Source: CAYWNA01 sp964459305 (GTDB taxonomy: Bacteria > Planctomycetota > Planctomycetia > Pirellulales > Pirellulaceae). Taken from it: 47,069 nt of DNA. The position numbers and the translations under genes are program-made. The stretch covers positions 1 through 47,069 of the forward strand of contig CAYWNA010000087.1 of the NCBI GenBank assembly GCA_964459305.1, read 5' to 3'. The notes beneath the pieces are model-generated. The model saw only the letters and a program-made list of their open reading frames with translations. It did no database searches and had not been told where the DNA came from. Below, piece after piece: positions 8,817 to 16,385 of this stretch (position 1 is the stretch's first letter; every line of letters starts with the position of its first letter).

Positions 8817-10103
8817 ATGATGAGAAGACTTGCACTCTTCACCCTAGTTCTTGCCGCACCGTCAGCTGGCCTCGCGGAATCCGACAAACCCAATATTGTC
8901 TTCATTTTGGCCGACGACGTGGGATGCGAGCCGCTTGGGTGTTATGGCGGCACGTCTTACCCCACGCCGAACGTTGATCGCCTCGCGGCGGGCGGCATGA
9001 AGTTCCGTCACTGCTACAGCATGCCGGTGTGCCATCCGACTCGCACGACGTTCATGACCGGGCAGTACCCGATGCACACCGGCAACCCCCGATGGGGATC
9101 GTTTCCCAAGGCACTCGAAAAGCACACTGTCGCTCACTGCATGAAACAAGCCGGTTACGCGACGGCAGTGGCCGGCAAGTGGCAGCTCGCGCTGTTGGGC
9201 AAGGATCTGCAGCAGCCACATCGGATGGGTTTCGACGAATACTGTGTTTTCGGATGGCACGAAGGCGCACGCTATCACGATCCGCTGATCTGGCAAAACG
9301 GCAGGAAACGCGAGGGAACCGAAGGTCAGTACGGGCCGGACGTCTACGTCGACTTTCTCACGGACTTCTTCGAGCGACATCGCGACGGGCCGTTCTTTGC
9401 CTTCTACTCGATGGCCCTGTGTCACGATGTGACCGACGACCTGAAGGCACCGGTCCCCTACTCGCCGGGCAAGCACCGCTACGACAACTATGCCGAGATG
9501 ATCGCCGCGATGGATCGCTGTGTCGGCCGTGTTGTCGACGCGCTGGATCGCCTTCAGCTTCGCGAGAAGACGCTTATCTTATTCACCGGAGACAATGGCA
9601 CAGCGAAAGGATCGATCATCCGCGCTGAAAGATCGGGAGACCGGTGGAAGTACGTTCGAGAGCCCGTCCACTCAGAAATCGACGGCAAACAAGTCCCAGG
9701 CGGCAAGGGCAACCTGACAAACGACGGCACCAACGTGCCGCTCATTTGCAGTTGGGCCGGAAGGATCAAGGCCGGTCAGGTGGCTGACGACCTGGTTGAC
9801 TTCAGCGATTTCTACGCCACGTTCGCTGAATTCGCCCGGTCTCCGTCCGCAACGGTGCCGACCATTGACGGCCAGAGTTTTGCATCGTGCTTGTCGGGTG
9901 ATGGCCCGGCAACACGCAAGTGGGCATTCTCTCAAGGACGTGGAAAACACTGGGTCCGCACACGACGGTGGAAACTCTATAACGACGGCCGCCTCTTTGA
10001 TGTCGAGGCGAATCCGGCGGAAAAGAAGAACCTTGCGGACGCCGTACCCTGCGCTGCTGCTGACGATTTGTCGATGCTCCAGAAGGCGTTGAGCGGATTG
10101 TGA
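8817..10103 (+). CDS. secreted formylglycine-dependent sulfatase
   Basis: A 428-residue type I sulfatase that would hydrolyse sulfate esters, probably of polysaccharides. It has a signal peptide (residues 1-20), the metal-binding ADD at 32-34, and the sulfatase signature CHPTRTTFMTG starting at Cys72, the residue converted to formylglycine. A GDNGT metal motif lies near 260. The usual GKWHLG reads GKWQLA (120-125), so the histidine that normally assists the formylglycine hydroxyl is Gln123. The protein is at the short end for the family. AGGAGG precedes ATG 8817. The stop is only nine bases from the convergent stop of the PfkB gene. No maturase (FGE) or anaerobic activator is visible in the window. 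Confidence 0.93.
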   Translation: MMRRLALFTLVLAAPSAGLAESDKPNIVFILADDVGCEPLGCYGGTSYPTPNVDRLAAGGMKFRHCYSMPVCHPTRTTFMTGQYPMHTGNPRWGSFPKALEKHTVAHCMKQAGYATAVAGKWQLALLGKDLQQPHRMGFDEYCVFGWHEGARYHDPLIWQNGRKREGTEGQYGPDVYVDFLTDFFERHRDGPFFAFYSMALCHDVTDDLKAPVPYSPGKHRYDNYAEMIAAMDRCVGRVVDALDRLQLREKTLILFTGDNGTAKGSIIRAERSGDRWKYVREPVHSEIDGKQVPGGKGNLTNDGTNVPLICSWAGRIKAGQVADDLVDFSDFYATFAEFARSPSATVPTIDGQSFASCLSGDGPATRKWAFSQGRGKHWVRTRRWKLYNDGRLFDVEANPAEKKNLADAVPCAAADDLSMLQKALSGL

Positions 10104-10112
10104 GTTGCTGGG

Positions 10113-11015
10113 TTAGAAGTTAAGCATCTTCCTGTACTTGTCCAATCTCAGCTCCAGGTCGTTCCGGTCGATCTGCTCCAGACGGTCCAGGCTGAAATCT
10201 TCGACGGTGAAGCTTGCCACCAAGATGCCGTAGGCCATCGCTTTTTTTAGCGATGCCGGATCGAAGCTCCCTAGCTCGGCCAAATACCCCATCATCCCGC
10301 CCGCGAAAGAATCGCCGGCCCCTGTGGGGTCGACGACGCGCTCGGTCGGATACGCCGGCAGCACGTACGTCTCAAATTCCGAGAAGAACATCGCCCCGTG
10401 CTCGCCTTTCTTGATAACGACGAACCGAGGCCCCATCTTGCGGATGGCGTGCCCCGCTCGGACCAGATTCTCGTCCTCCGTCAGCAGCTTCGCCTCGCTG
10501 TCGTTCATCACCAGCCCGTCGATGCGCCCCAACAGCGTCATCAACTCGTCGGGATTCTCTCGAATCCACAGGTCCATGGTGTCCGCCACCACCAAGCGTG
10601 GACCGGTGAGTTGATCGACCACTTTTAATTGGGTATCAGGCAAACCATTGGCAAGAAAAACGAATGGGCAGCGTTTGAACTCGTCGGGCAAAACCGGGTC
10701 GAAATCGCCTAACACATTTAGGTGGATTTCCAACGTCTCGCGGTCGTTCATATTCGGCAAGTACTTGCCTCGCCAGCGAAACGTCTGGCTGCCTTCAATG
10801 ACGTGCAACCCACTGGTATCGATGTTCCGCGTTTCCAGAAAGCGGGTGTGCTCCTCGGGCCAGTCTTCACCTACCGCGCCGACCAGGCAGACCGAAGTGA
10901 AATAACTGGCTGCGTACGAAAAGTAGACAGCAGACCCTCCCAACACGTCTTCACGTGAATCGGTGGGCGTTTGTATGCCGTCCAACGCAATCGAACCAAC
11001 GACCATTAGTGACAT
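10113..11015 (-). CDS. PfkB-family carbohydrate (ribokinase-like) kinase
   Basis: A 300-residue cytoplasmic kinase of the ribokinase/PfkB family, which transfers the ATP gamma-phosphate to a sugar or nucleoside hydroxyl. The N-terminal GG substrate motif (LGGSAVYFSYAA) lies near 25-36. The C-terminal signature DPTGAGDSFAGG spans 229-240, with catalytic base Asp235. The sequence is full length. Substrate cannot be assigned from sequence; ribose, fructose and adenosine kinases all look alike at this level. GAGGAG precedes ATG 11015. It is downstream of the corrinoid-protein-like gene on the same strand (175-base gap), so the two may be co-transcribed, though no functional link is obvious. Confidence 0.9.
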   Translation of the reverse strand: MSLMVVGSIALDGIQTPTDSREDVLGGSAVYFSYAASYFTSVCLVGAVGEDWPEEHTRFLETRNIDTSGLHVIEGSQTFRWRGKYLPNMNDRETLEIHLNVLGDFDPVLPDEFKRCPFVFLANGLPDTQLKVVDQLTGPRLVVADTMDLWIRENPDELMTLLGRIDGLVMNDSEAKLLTEDENLVRAGHAIRKMGPRFVVIKKGEHGAMFFSEFETYVLPAYPTERVVDPTGAGDSFAGGMMGYLAELGSFDPASLKKAMAYGILVASFTVEDFSLDRLEQIDRNDLELRLDKYRKMLNF

Positions 11016-11190
11016 GGCGACTGTCTCCTCAATGATTTGCCAAAGCAGTCCGACTTCATCTTCTTAACATGATTGCCTTATGAGAATAGCCTGGGTGTTC
11101 GACTTTGGCCATAGCGAAGAGTGACGTCGCGCGGCCAAACTCGGACTTTGCGGGCAGATGGCCACAGTGGTCGTCTGCCGACCGTTGCCC

Positions 11191-11847
11191 TCAGCGCACC
11201 CAATCCGCGGCGAAGAAAAGGGGCAGTTCGGCCGCGCAGATGGGCCCAACCTCGACGCGATGGTCGAGCATCTCGGATAATGGTGCTGCAAGCGGTTCGG
11301 CCAAGCCCGGCAAAATGATTCGTCCCTCTAACTCGCACGCTCGCGAGTCATCACCCTGAAGGGCTTTGGCAACGGCATCGGACGTCAGCGCCTTATATAC
11401 CAGCGACATGTCGACCGTGTGACCGTCCGTGTCAACCGAAAGCATCCACATTGGCGCAGTTGTCGTCGACAGGACGGCCAGCAACACCTCGTGCGTCAGC
11501 CGAGAGTTACTGGTGATCAGCACTGGCGAGGCCGCGGTCGGCCCATTCAGTTCGAGCCATCCGGCCTCGGTCGGTCGCGGGATATCCAGCGACGGGATGG
11601 TGGGAAGAACCTCATCGGCGTCGATCGCCATCTGAAACGCTTCGACCCTCTTGCGAGGCCAATGCGGACACTGGCCAGCGCAGAACTCGCCCGACCGCAA
11701 ACGGTCGACTAGCTCTTCCATCGAGTCCACCCGACAGACCTGACACGTCTCCGCATCGGCGTAGCGGGCAAAGTCAATTTGGTCCAAGTACAGGTCGGCA
11801 TACAGCGGCATGATCCATCGTCCCAGGTGATAGGCCCACCATGGCAT
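11191..11847 (-). CDS. stand-alone protein resembling corrinoid/iron-sulfur protein large subunit (CdhE/AcsC) C-terminal region
   Basis: A 218-residue protein if read from ATG 11847. The C-terminal half matches the corrinoid-binding end of the acetyl-CoA synthase corrinoid iron-sulfur protein large subunit: NGPTAASPVLITSNSRLT at 101-118, LSVDTDGHTVD near 136-146, GRIILPGLAEPLAAPL near 175-190, and a closing VEVGP...AAELP. Upstream are four cysteines (C35, C38, C56, C60) spaced C-x2-C-x17-C-x3-C, unlike the C-x2-C-x4-C-x16-C of CdhE, yet able to hold an Fe-S cluster. The TIM barrel of the full-length family (about 450 residues) is missing. Start is uncertain: a GTG at 11943 would add 32 residues read from repeat-like DNA, and ATG 11811 is another option. 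Function unknown; corrinoid binding is inferred. Confidence 0.62.
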   Translation of the reverse strand: MPWWAYHLGRWIMPLYADLYLDQIDFARYADAETCQVCRVDSMEELVDRLRSGEFCAGQCPHWPRKRVEAFQMAIDADEVLPTIPSLDIPRPTEAGWLELNGPTAASPVLITSNSRLTHEVLLAVLSTTTAPMWMLSVDTDGHTVDMSLVYKALTSDAVAKALQGDDSRACELEGRIILPGLAEPLAAPLSEMLDHRVEVGPICAAELPLFFAADWVR

Positions 11848-12196
11848 TACTGAGGCTGTCCGAAAATGCTGCCGAGCCCAGACGCTCTGTAGAGAACGGT
11901 CTCCGTGCCGTTCCACGAACCGCCCAGTTGCCTCCCATCTCACGGAACGCCGCGGAGGCCGTTCCCTTCAAGGTTCAATCCCCGGACATCCCCAAATAAA
12001 TCGAGTTGATTCAGATGGTCGCGTCAGTGTACGTGTTCACGAATCGGCCCGCCAGCCTCATCGGCCGATGTCAGAAGACGCTCCGTATCACTACTAGCCC
12101 ACTTCACCCATGCGCCATCCCGTATATTTGCCTACGCAGCTGTTCCGCTCCGCCATTTGCTTGACCTCTGTGGGCGAATGAGATAAGGTTAAGTTA
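11848..12196. other. intergenic stretch with repeat-like hairpins
   Basis: No gene is supported here. Near the left end, GGAACG (11944-11949) and CGTTCC (11960-11965) form a short hairpin. A related GAACGG/CCGTTC pair lies just to its left. These make it doubtful that the 32-residue upstream extension of the neighbouring minus-strand gene is coding. The right part presumably carries the promoter of the toxin-antitoxin operon; no clear -35/-10 was identified. Confidence 0.4.
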
Positions 12197-12207
12197 AAGT
12201 TCAACTT
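12197..12207. promoter_or_regulatory. possible antitoxin operator
   Basis: AAGTTCAACTT is an 11-base palindrome with a single central base, 24 bases before the antitoxin ATG. It is preceded by another AAGTT in the same phase. Phd/YefM antitoxins usually repress their own promoter through short palindromes placed like this. The role is inferred from position and symmetry alone. Confidence 0.35.
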
Positions 12208-12230
12208 GCCTTCACCGGAGCGACGCGGCG

Positions 12231-12467
12231 ATGAACGAGGTCTCGATGCTCGAGTTTCGCCATAATGCAGAGCGGATCATTGCGCGAGTAGGCAGAGGAG
12301 AACGGATGATCTTGACGTACCGCGGCAAACCCGTGGTACGCCTCGAGCCAATCTGCGATGAACCTGGTCAGCCGACTGACCCGTTCTATGCGCTGGACAC
12401 GCTCGCCGATGCTAAGGGCCAATCTCTGACGAACCGCCGTATGGACGACATCATCTATGGCTCGTGA
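12231..12467 (+). CDS. Phd/YefM-type antitoxin
   Basis: A 78-residue protein with the Phd/YefM N-terminal DNA-binding fold: EVSMLEFRHNAERIIARVGR, then the beta-hairpin RMILTYRGKPVVRLEP near 25-41. It is expected to bind and neutralise the PIN toxin encoded next and to repress the operon. The C-terminal 35 residues would wrap the toxin. Its last codons overlap the toxin start by 11 bases, the usual coupling for such pairs. GGAG lies 11 bases before ATG 12231. A palindrome at 12197-12207 is a possible operator. Confidence 0.9.
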   Translation: MNEVSMLEFRHNAERIIARVGRGERMILTYRGKPVVRLEPICDEPGQPTDPFYALDTLADAKGQSLTNRRMDDIIYGS

Positions 12468-12873
12468 TATCTTTGTTGATACCAGCGGGTTCTACGCTCT
12501 TCTCGTAAGACGGGATGACCGGCACGAAGATGCGACGGGCGTTCTGCGCGAGGCGCGAGTGAACCAGCGCGGCTTCGTGACGACGGACTACGTCTTGGAT
12601 GAGACAGCCACGCTGCTCAAGGCCCGCAGCCACGGTCACTTGTTGGCCGACTTTTTCGAAACGTTGGCAACATCCAAGATTTGCCGAATTGAGTGGACAG
12701 ACTCAGCGCGTTTTGGCGCTGTCGAGGATTTCTTTCTCAAGCACGTCGATCACGTGTGGTCCTTTACTGATTGCCTGAGCTTTCAGATCATGCGAGCATC
12801 TGGCCTTCGAGAAGCGTTGACGAAGGACGCACATTTTGCCGAAGCGGGGTTTGTGCCATTGCTGATCAATTAA
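12457..12873 (+). CDS. PIN-domain ribonuclease toxin (VapC-like)
   Basis: A 138-residue PIN-domain protein, the typical VapC length. The acidic metal-binding residues are in place: D8 in IFVDTSGF, E49 in VLDETATLL, D105 in WSFTDCLSF and D124 in LTKDAHF. VapC toxins are Mg-dependent endoribonucleases that cut tRNA or rRNA; the target here is unknown. It overlaps the antitoxin gene and is followed after 137 bases by a strong terminator, so the pair forms a self-contained two-gene unit. Nothing suggests inactivation. Confidence 0.92.
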   Translation: MARDIFVDTSGFYALLVRRDDRHEDATGVLREARVNQRGFVTTDYVLDETATLLKARSHGHLLADFFETLATSKICRIEWTDSARFGAVEDFFLKHVDHVWSFTDCLSFQIMRASGLREALTKDAHFAEAGFVPLLIN

Positions 12874-13010
12874 CTGGCAAGGGAAGGTTGGGCGGATTGC
12901 ACACCCCGCCGTGGCGCACCACAATCACGGCGGAAGGTGTCTCATGCTCGCCAACTCGATGAAACCATGAGGCCGTTGGAGGAGGAGTAGATTACAGTTT
13001 TTGTACTATG

Positions 13011-13041
13011 GCCCGTGTCGCCCGACACGGGCTTTTGTTTT
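13011..13041 (+). terminator. rho-independent terminator of the toxin-antitoxin operon
   Basis: A nine-base-pair GC-rich stem (GCCCGTGTC / GACACGGGC) with a four-base loop is followed by TTTTGTTTT. It lies downstream of the PIN toxin on the plus strand. There is no matching A-tract on the left, so it should work in the plus direction only. Confidence 0.88.
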
Positions 13042-13081
13042 GCGCCGACTGAGTAGCCATGATTGGAAATAGAAGATGCCG

Positions 13082-13109
13082 ACGGGCCGACATGGGACGA
13101 TTTCGGCTA
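13082..13109 (+). repeat. 28-base repeat, copy 1
   Basis: This segment and 13947-13974 match at 25 of 28 positions, with an uninterrupted identical 17-mer (TGGGACGATTTCGGCTA). This copy ends exactly on the stop codon of the minus-strand STAS gene (13107-13109). The second copy starts seven bases after the stop of the plus-strand zinc-ribbon ORF. Origin unknown. Confidence 0.7.
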
Positions 13110-13451
13110 TCCAACCTGGGCCAGTGCGTCTTCCACAGAATCGCAGATGGTGAAGACCTTGTTCAGGCGGGTAACCTCAAACACTTCCATGATGGTCGGA
13201 GCGACATTGCACATCGCTAGGTCAATGTTGTCGGCCTTGCACTTCTTGTTCAGGATGACGACTCGGCCAAACATGGAGGACGACATGAACATGACGCCCT
13301 GGAAATCCAGAAGCATTTTGCCTCCCGATTGATCCGCCAGTTCCAAAAGCTCACTCCCGACCTGGGCGATGATCGCATCGTCGTAGAGTTTCTGTGAGGT
13401 GAACTTGGCAACGACCGCATCGTCGTTCTGTTGGCTTTGTATTTCCGACAT
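13107..13451 (-). CDS. STAS-domain anti-sigma factor antagonist
   Basis: A 114-residue single-domain STAS protein of the SpoIIAA/RsbV type. The conserved block KMLLDFQGVMFMSSSMFGRV places the expected phospho-acceptor serine in the triplet at 57-59. In this family the unphosphorylated protein binds a partner-switching anti-sigma kinase and releases a sigma factor. No anti-sigma kinase, PP2C phosphatase or sigma factor is encoded nearby, so the partner must be elsewhere. ATG 13451 is preceded by a modest GAGG. It stands alone on the minus strand, convergent with the toxin gene. Confidence 0.88.
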   Translation of the reverse strand: MSEIQSQQNDDAVVAKFTSQKLYDDAIIAQVGSELLELADQSGGKMLLDFQGVMFMSSSMFGRVVILNKKCKADNIDLAMCNVAPTIMEVFEVTRLNKVFTICDSVEDALAQVG

Positions 13452-13751
13452 GGCTCTGGCCTCAAGTGTTCTTGGATGACTCCAACCCGTAGATTTCCAA
13501 TCTCGTTGGGGAATGATTCCTTGCGAACATGCCGAGAGTTATGGGGCAGGACAATTCTAGGTCACCAATGTGGCGGGGCAAGCGGCAAGTGGAGGTATTT
13601 GCTGACCCACCCCATGAGTATTGACAAGTGTATCTAGGTAACCCACACTAATTGTAGTTACTTACCGATGCTCCTTTTATGCAGATTCCATGTTAGGCGG
13701 TTGGCATGATCGGCTCCCGCTGACAGCCCCATGTAGGAGAACGCAGAGCAG
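13452..13751. other. intergenic stretch, no gene seen
   Basis: About 300 bases upstream of the STAS gene, presumably containing its promoter on the minus strand. TAGGAG at about 13735-13740 may serve the zinc-ribbon ORF at 13752. No other ORF, hairpin or RNA gene was recognised. Confidence 0.4.
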
Positions 13752-13940
13752 ATGGTAATCTGCCCTCACTGTGGTGGCACCGACATACGCAGGAGGTCTT
13801 GGGGTCTCCCTTGGCTCTTGCTGCCATTGTGGCCGCTATTGGCCGCCCATCGATGCAACGTGTGCGGTGGCAGATTCTACCGACTCAGGTTCACATCTTG
13901 GACAGTGAGATCTTCTTCAACCAGGGACGACAACTGGTGA
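13752..13940 (+). CDS. small zinc-ribbon membrane-associated protein (possible)
   Basis: A 62-codon frame starting ATG 13752, with TAGGAG about 12 bases upstream. It has two CxxC pairs (CPHC at 4-7 and CNVC at 35-38) that could bind one zinc ion. Between them is a hydrophobic stretch rich in Leu, Pro and Trp. Small proteins with 'CPHCGxxDIRRS' followed by a second CxxC are common in planctomycetes. The last 20 residues look random, so the frame may be degenerate at its end. Function unknown; the overlapping longer frame 13799-14113 has no features of a protein. Confidence 0.45.
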   Translation: MVICPHCGGTDIRRRSWGLPWLLLPLWPLLAAHRCNVCGGRFYRLRFTSWTVRSSSTRDDNW

Positions 13941-13946
13941 GTGTGT

Positions 13947-13974
13947 ACGGGCCAATGTGGGACGATTTCGGCTA
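13947..13974 (+). repeat. 28-base repeat, copy 2
   Basis: Second copy of the repeat at 13082-13109 (25 of 28 identical, same strand). It begins seven bases downstream of the zinc-ribbon stop codon. The remaining stretch to 14292 holds no recognised gene and probably carries the promoter of the next operon; GGAGAGAACGA precedes ATG 14293. Confidence 0.7.
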
Positions 13975-14292
13975 CTTCCGCACTTCGTCCCGAACAAGTA
14001 ATACCATTCTCGCCAATCTAGCCACGCAGGGTCAATCAACTCGGATTGCAGGCCGACCCAATCCCCATAACTCCGCTCCTGGATTTTCGCCCGTCGTTCC
14101 TCGCCACAACTAACACGTAGAGGATGGTCCCTTTCAGCGACTCGGCGCCGCGCCGAGCATACTGGCTAGATAGAGAAAAGGCGTTGGATTTCGAGAATGG
14201 GCAACTTGAAGCAGGGCCTGTGGTTAGTTAGCATGGTTTGATAGCTCCCCTCGTGAGCGAAATCTGAATCGTGATCCAGATGGAGAGAACGA

Positions 14293-15417
14293 ATGAACAG
14301 AAGCCCCATCTATTCTTTGGCATTTCTACTCTCACTGCTCGTGCCAATGTGGGCGAATTCACAGGATACGCCTGAAGCCACACCGCCCGCCCCGAACGGC
14401 GCGTCAACCCAGCCCACTGGAGAAATTGGCGATGGCAACCAGGCCTTCTTAGATGCGCTGAAAAAGGGCCTCGACGAACTAAGAGCGGGCACGCCCGACT
14501 TTCGCGTCGTCTGCAATGCAATCGCTGATGCAATTGACGATGTGATCGATCCAACGGATACCGATCCCGATCCCACTGGAATGATCATGCTCGTGACAGC
14601 CAACGTCACAGCGACGATGAATACCAGGATTCTGAGTGAGGATGGGCTTCGCAAAGCCTGGCAGGAAGGCTACGACAAACTCATTGGCGAACTGCGGAGC
14701 GGCAGTATTGCTGGATTGAAGCCGGAAACGTCTAAGGACTGGATTGTCGTCTATCGGCTAGCCACATCCGTGCTCCGGACCGCCGCGACGTCGGCGCCGG
14801 ATGCCGGGGCGGTTGTCCACCCAGCGGCTGTAGAGGAAACGCCGCCCGCAGGCCGAGGGATTTCCGAAGAAGAAGCATTCGCCGAGGAGAACTTGGTTGA
14901 CCGGGTCGTCCACGGAATGTACGAATTCCAACTGACGAAGGACACGAGCTTTCAAAAGACGTGTACAGCGATCATTCGTGAGTTAGAACAACTTCGACAC
15001 GAGGTCAAAGACGACCTGGACACCATGTCCGGAGAACCGTACTTGACCAGTTTGCGGCAGGCGTTCAAGGATGGTATCAGCGATCGCAATATGGGCAAAT
15101 TGATACGCCAACGTTGGATCGAATCTTACAACCGCTACGAGGGCGAATTCGTCAAGGAAGGTGACAAGGACGATCCCAAAACATGGGACCATGCCGCAGT
15201 TCTCTTGATCACCGCGCTCAACAAAGCTATCGGGATCGACAAGGAGTGGGAGGAAGTGGCGAAAGACGCCACACCGTCTGCAAGCGGAATGGCGGCACAA
15301 AGCACCGGTACGGTGGACTCAGGCGGTATCTCGCCACACACCGCGCGAAAGATCCGCAGGATACGCAATCGAGCTGCCGCATACCGCGCTCGGACTCAGG
15401 CGATCTGGGGGCGATAG
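14293..15417 (+). CDS. secreted protein of unknown function with two related helical domains
   Basis: A 374-residue protein with a signal peptide (MNRSPIYSLAFLLSLLVPMWANS), then a Pro/Thr-rich stretch. Two segments appear to be copies of one module. Residues 69-164 start DFRVVCNAIADAI and contain LRKAWQEGYDKL (119-130). Residues 219-312 start SFQKTCTAIIREL and contain IRQRWIESYNRY (271-282). Each copy ends in a helix of the type 'VYRLATSVLRTA' / 'AVLLITALNKA', and each has one cysteine in the same place (C74, C224). The C-terminus is strongly basic. I do not recognise the family. It lies 88 bases upstream of a metalloprotease on the same strand, so substrate, inhibitor or partner roles are possible but unproven. 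Confidence 0.75.
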   Translation: MNRSPIYSLAFLLSLLVPMWANSQDTPEATPPAPNGASTQPTGEIGDGNQAFLDALKKGLDELRAGTPDFRVVCNAIADAIDDVIDPTDTDPDPTGMIMLVTANVTATMNTRILSEDGLRKAWQEGYDKLIGELRSGSIAGLKPETSKDWIVVYRLATSVLRTAATSAPDAGAVVHPAAVEETPPAGRGISEEEAFAEENLVDRVVHGMYEFQLTKDTSFQKTCTAIIRELEQLRHEVKDDLDTMSGEPYLTSLRQAFKDGISDRNMGKLIRQRWIESYNRYEGEFVKEGDKDDPKTWDHAAVLLITALNKAIGIDKEWEEVAKDATPSASGMAAQSTGTVDSGGISPHTARKIRRIRNRAAAYRARTQAIWGR

Positions 15418-15505
15418 TCGACCTTGTTCGGGTCTGCGTCGCCTTGTTGATTTGGTCGATATTGCGACGCGCAAACTGTAACTCTTTGGATCCGGAAGCA
15501 TACAA

Positions 15506-16330
15506 ATGGCTAAGAAGAAACCAGCGACAGCGATCGTCGAGGGACAACAGTTCATCGATGATTTGGCAGGATCGCTGATCGAAAAATGGAAGAATGAACC
15601 GATCTGGAGCAGCCGAAACGTCTTGGCATCTGACGTTGCGAATGGAATTGAAAAGCTATTAAGCTCACGCTTATTGGACCTCGACGTGCTAATGGCGATC
15701 CCTAAGGCAGACTTACGTGTCAAGCTGGCCATGGCGGCGATCAAGGGGTTTCAGCGCTTGGGTGATCTCGAAGTGGACGGCATCTTTGGCCGGAGAACGA
15801 GCCGCAGAATGAATCAATTCAACGCGTGCGATGAGGAGAACAAATCCACGCACAACATGCCGGGCAACGCTCCGGGTGACCCACGTAAGGGCGAGGGACT
15901 GCTGTTCTATTATGTCGGCCCTGAGGTACGAGATCTTTCAATCGAGGGAGGGCGATCCACGCAGAGCATCATCTCGGATGCGGTAACCAATTGGACTCTC
16001 AATATCAAACTCACCTTGCGGGAAGCTGACAAGGAGGGCGATGCCAACATCATTCTGAAGATGGACAATCTCGGCCGTGTAGGCGGAGTCCTCGGAATTG
16101 CCCACATCGGTGGGCCGGGTATCAATCAGCGTTTGGTACTCAGGTTTGATGAAAACGAGAGTTGGACGGAGAACATGTTCCTCAACACGGCGATGCACGA
16201 GATGGGGCACATTCTGGGACTGAAGCATTCGAACAGGCCTGGTTTTCTCATGAGCCCATTTCAAAACGGTCTTACGGCCCCCACCGAACAGGATTTGGCT
16301 CGCATGCGAGCCAAATGGGGCACTGCCTAA
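15506..16330 (+). CDS. matrixin-like zinc metalloprotease with PG-binding-like prodomain
   Basis: A 274-residue protein with the layout of matrix metalloproteases. Residues about 65-105 resemble a peptidoglycan-binding_1 three-helix domain (IKGFQRLGDLEVDGIFGRRT). This is followed at once by the only cysteine of the protein (C108 in MNQFNACDEE), at the site of the MMP cysteine switch. The catalytic domain spans about 130-274. It carries the zinc site HEMGHILGLKH (H231, E232, H235, H241) and a Met-turn, FLMSPF, with M249. No signal peptide is visible from ATG 15506 (weak GGAAG upstream) and I see no better in-frame start, so export, if any, would be non-classical. It follows the duplicated-domain secreted protein by 88 bases. 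Confidence 0.85.
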   Translation: MAKKKPATAIVEGQQFIDDLAGSLIEKWKNEPIWSSRNVLASDVANGIEKLLSSRLLDLDVLMAIPKADLRVKLAMAAIKGFQRLGDLEVDGIFGRRTSRRMNQFNACDEENKSTHNMPGNAPGDPRKGEGLLFYYVGPEVRDLSIEGGRSTQSIISDAVTNWTLNIKLTLREADKEGDANIILKMDNLGRVGGVLGIAHIGGPGINQRLVLRFDENESWTENMFLNTAMHEMGHILGLKHSNRPGFLMSPFQNGLTAPTEQDLARMRAKWGTA

Positions 16331-16385
16331 TGATGCAGTTTTCTGAGCAAGGTTTGGCGCAAATGCGCAGAACCTGGCGTACGCT

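Noticed and set aside
11848..11943. 32-residue N-terminal extension of the corrinoid-protein-like gene from GTG 11943
   Set aside because: Read from DNA with short hairpins and unlike the family; ATG 11847 preferred, though its ribosome-binding site is weak.
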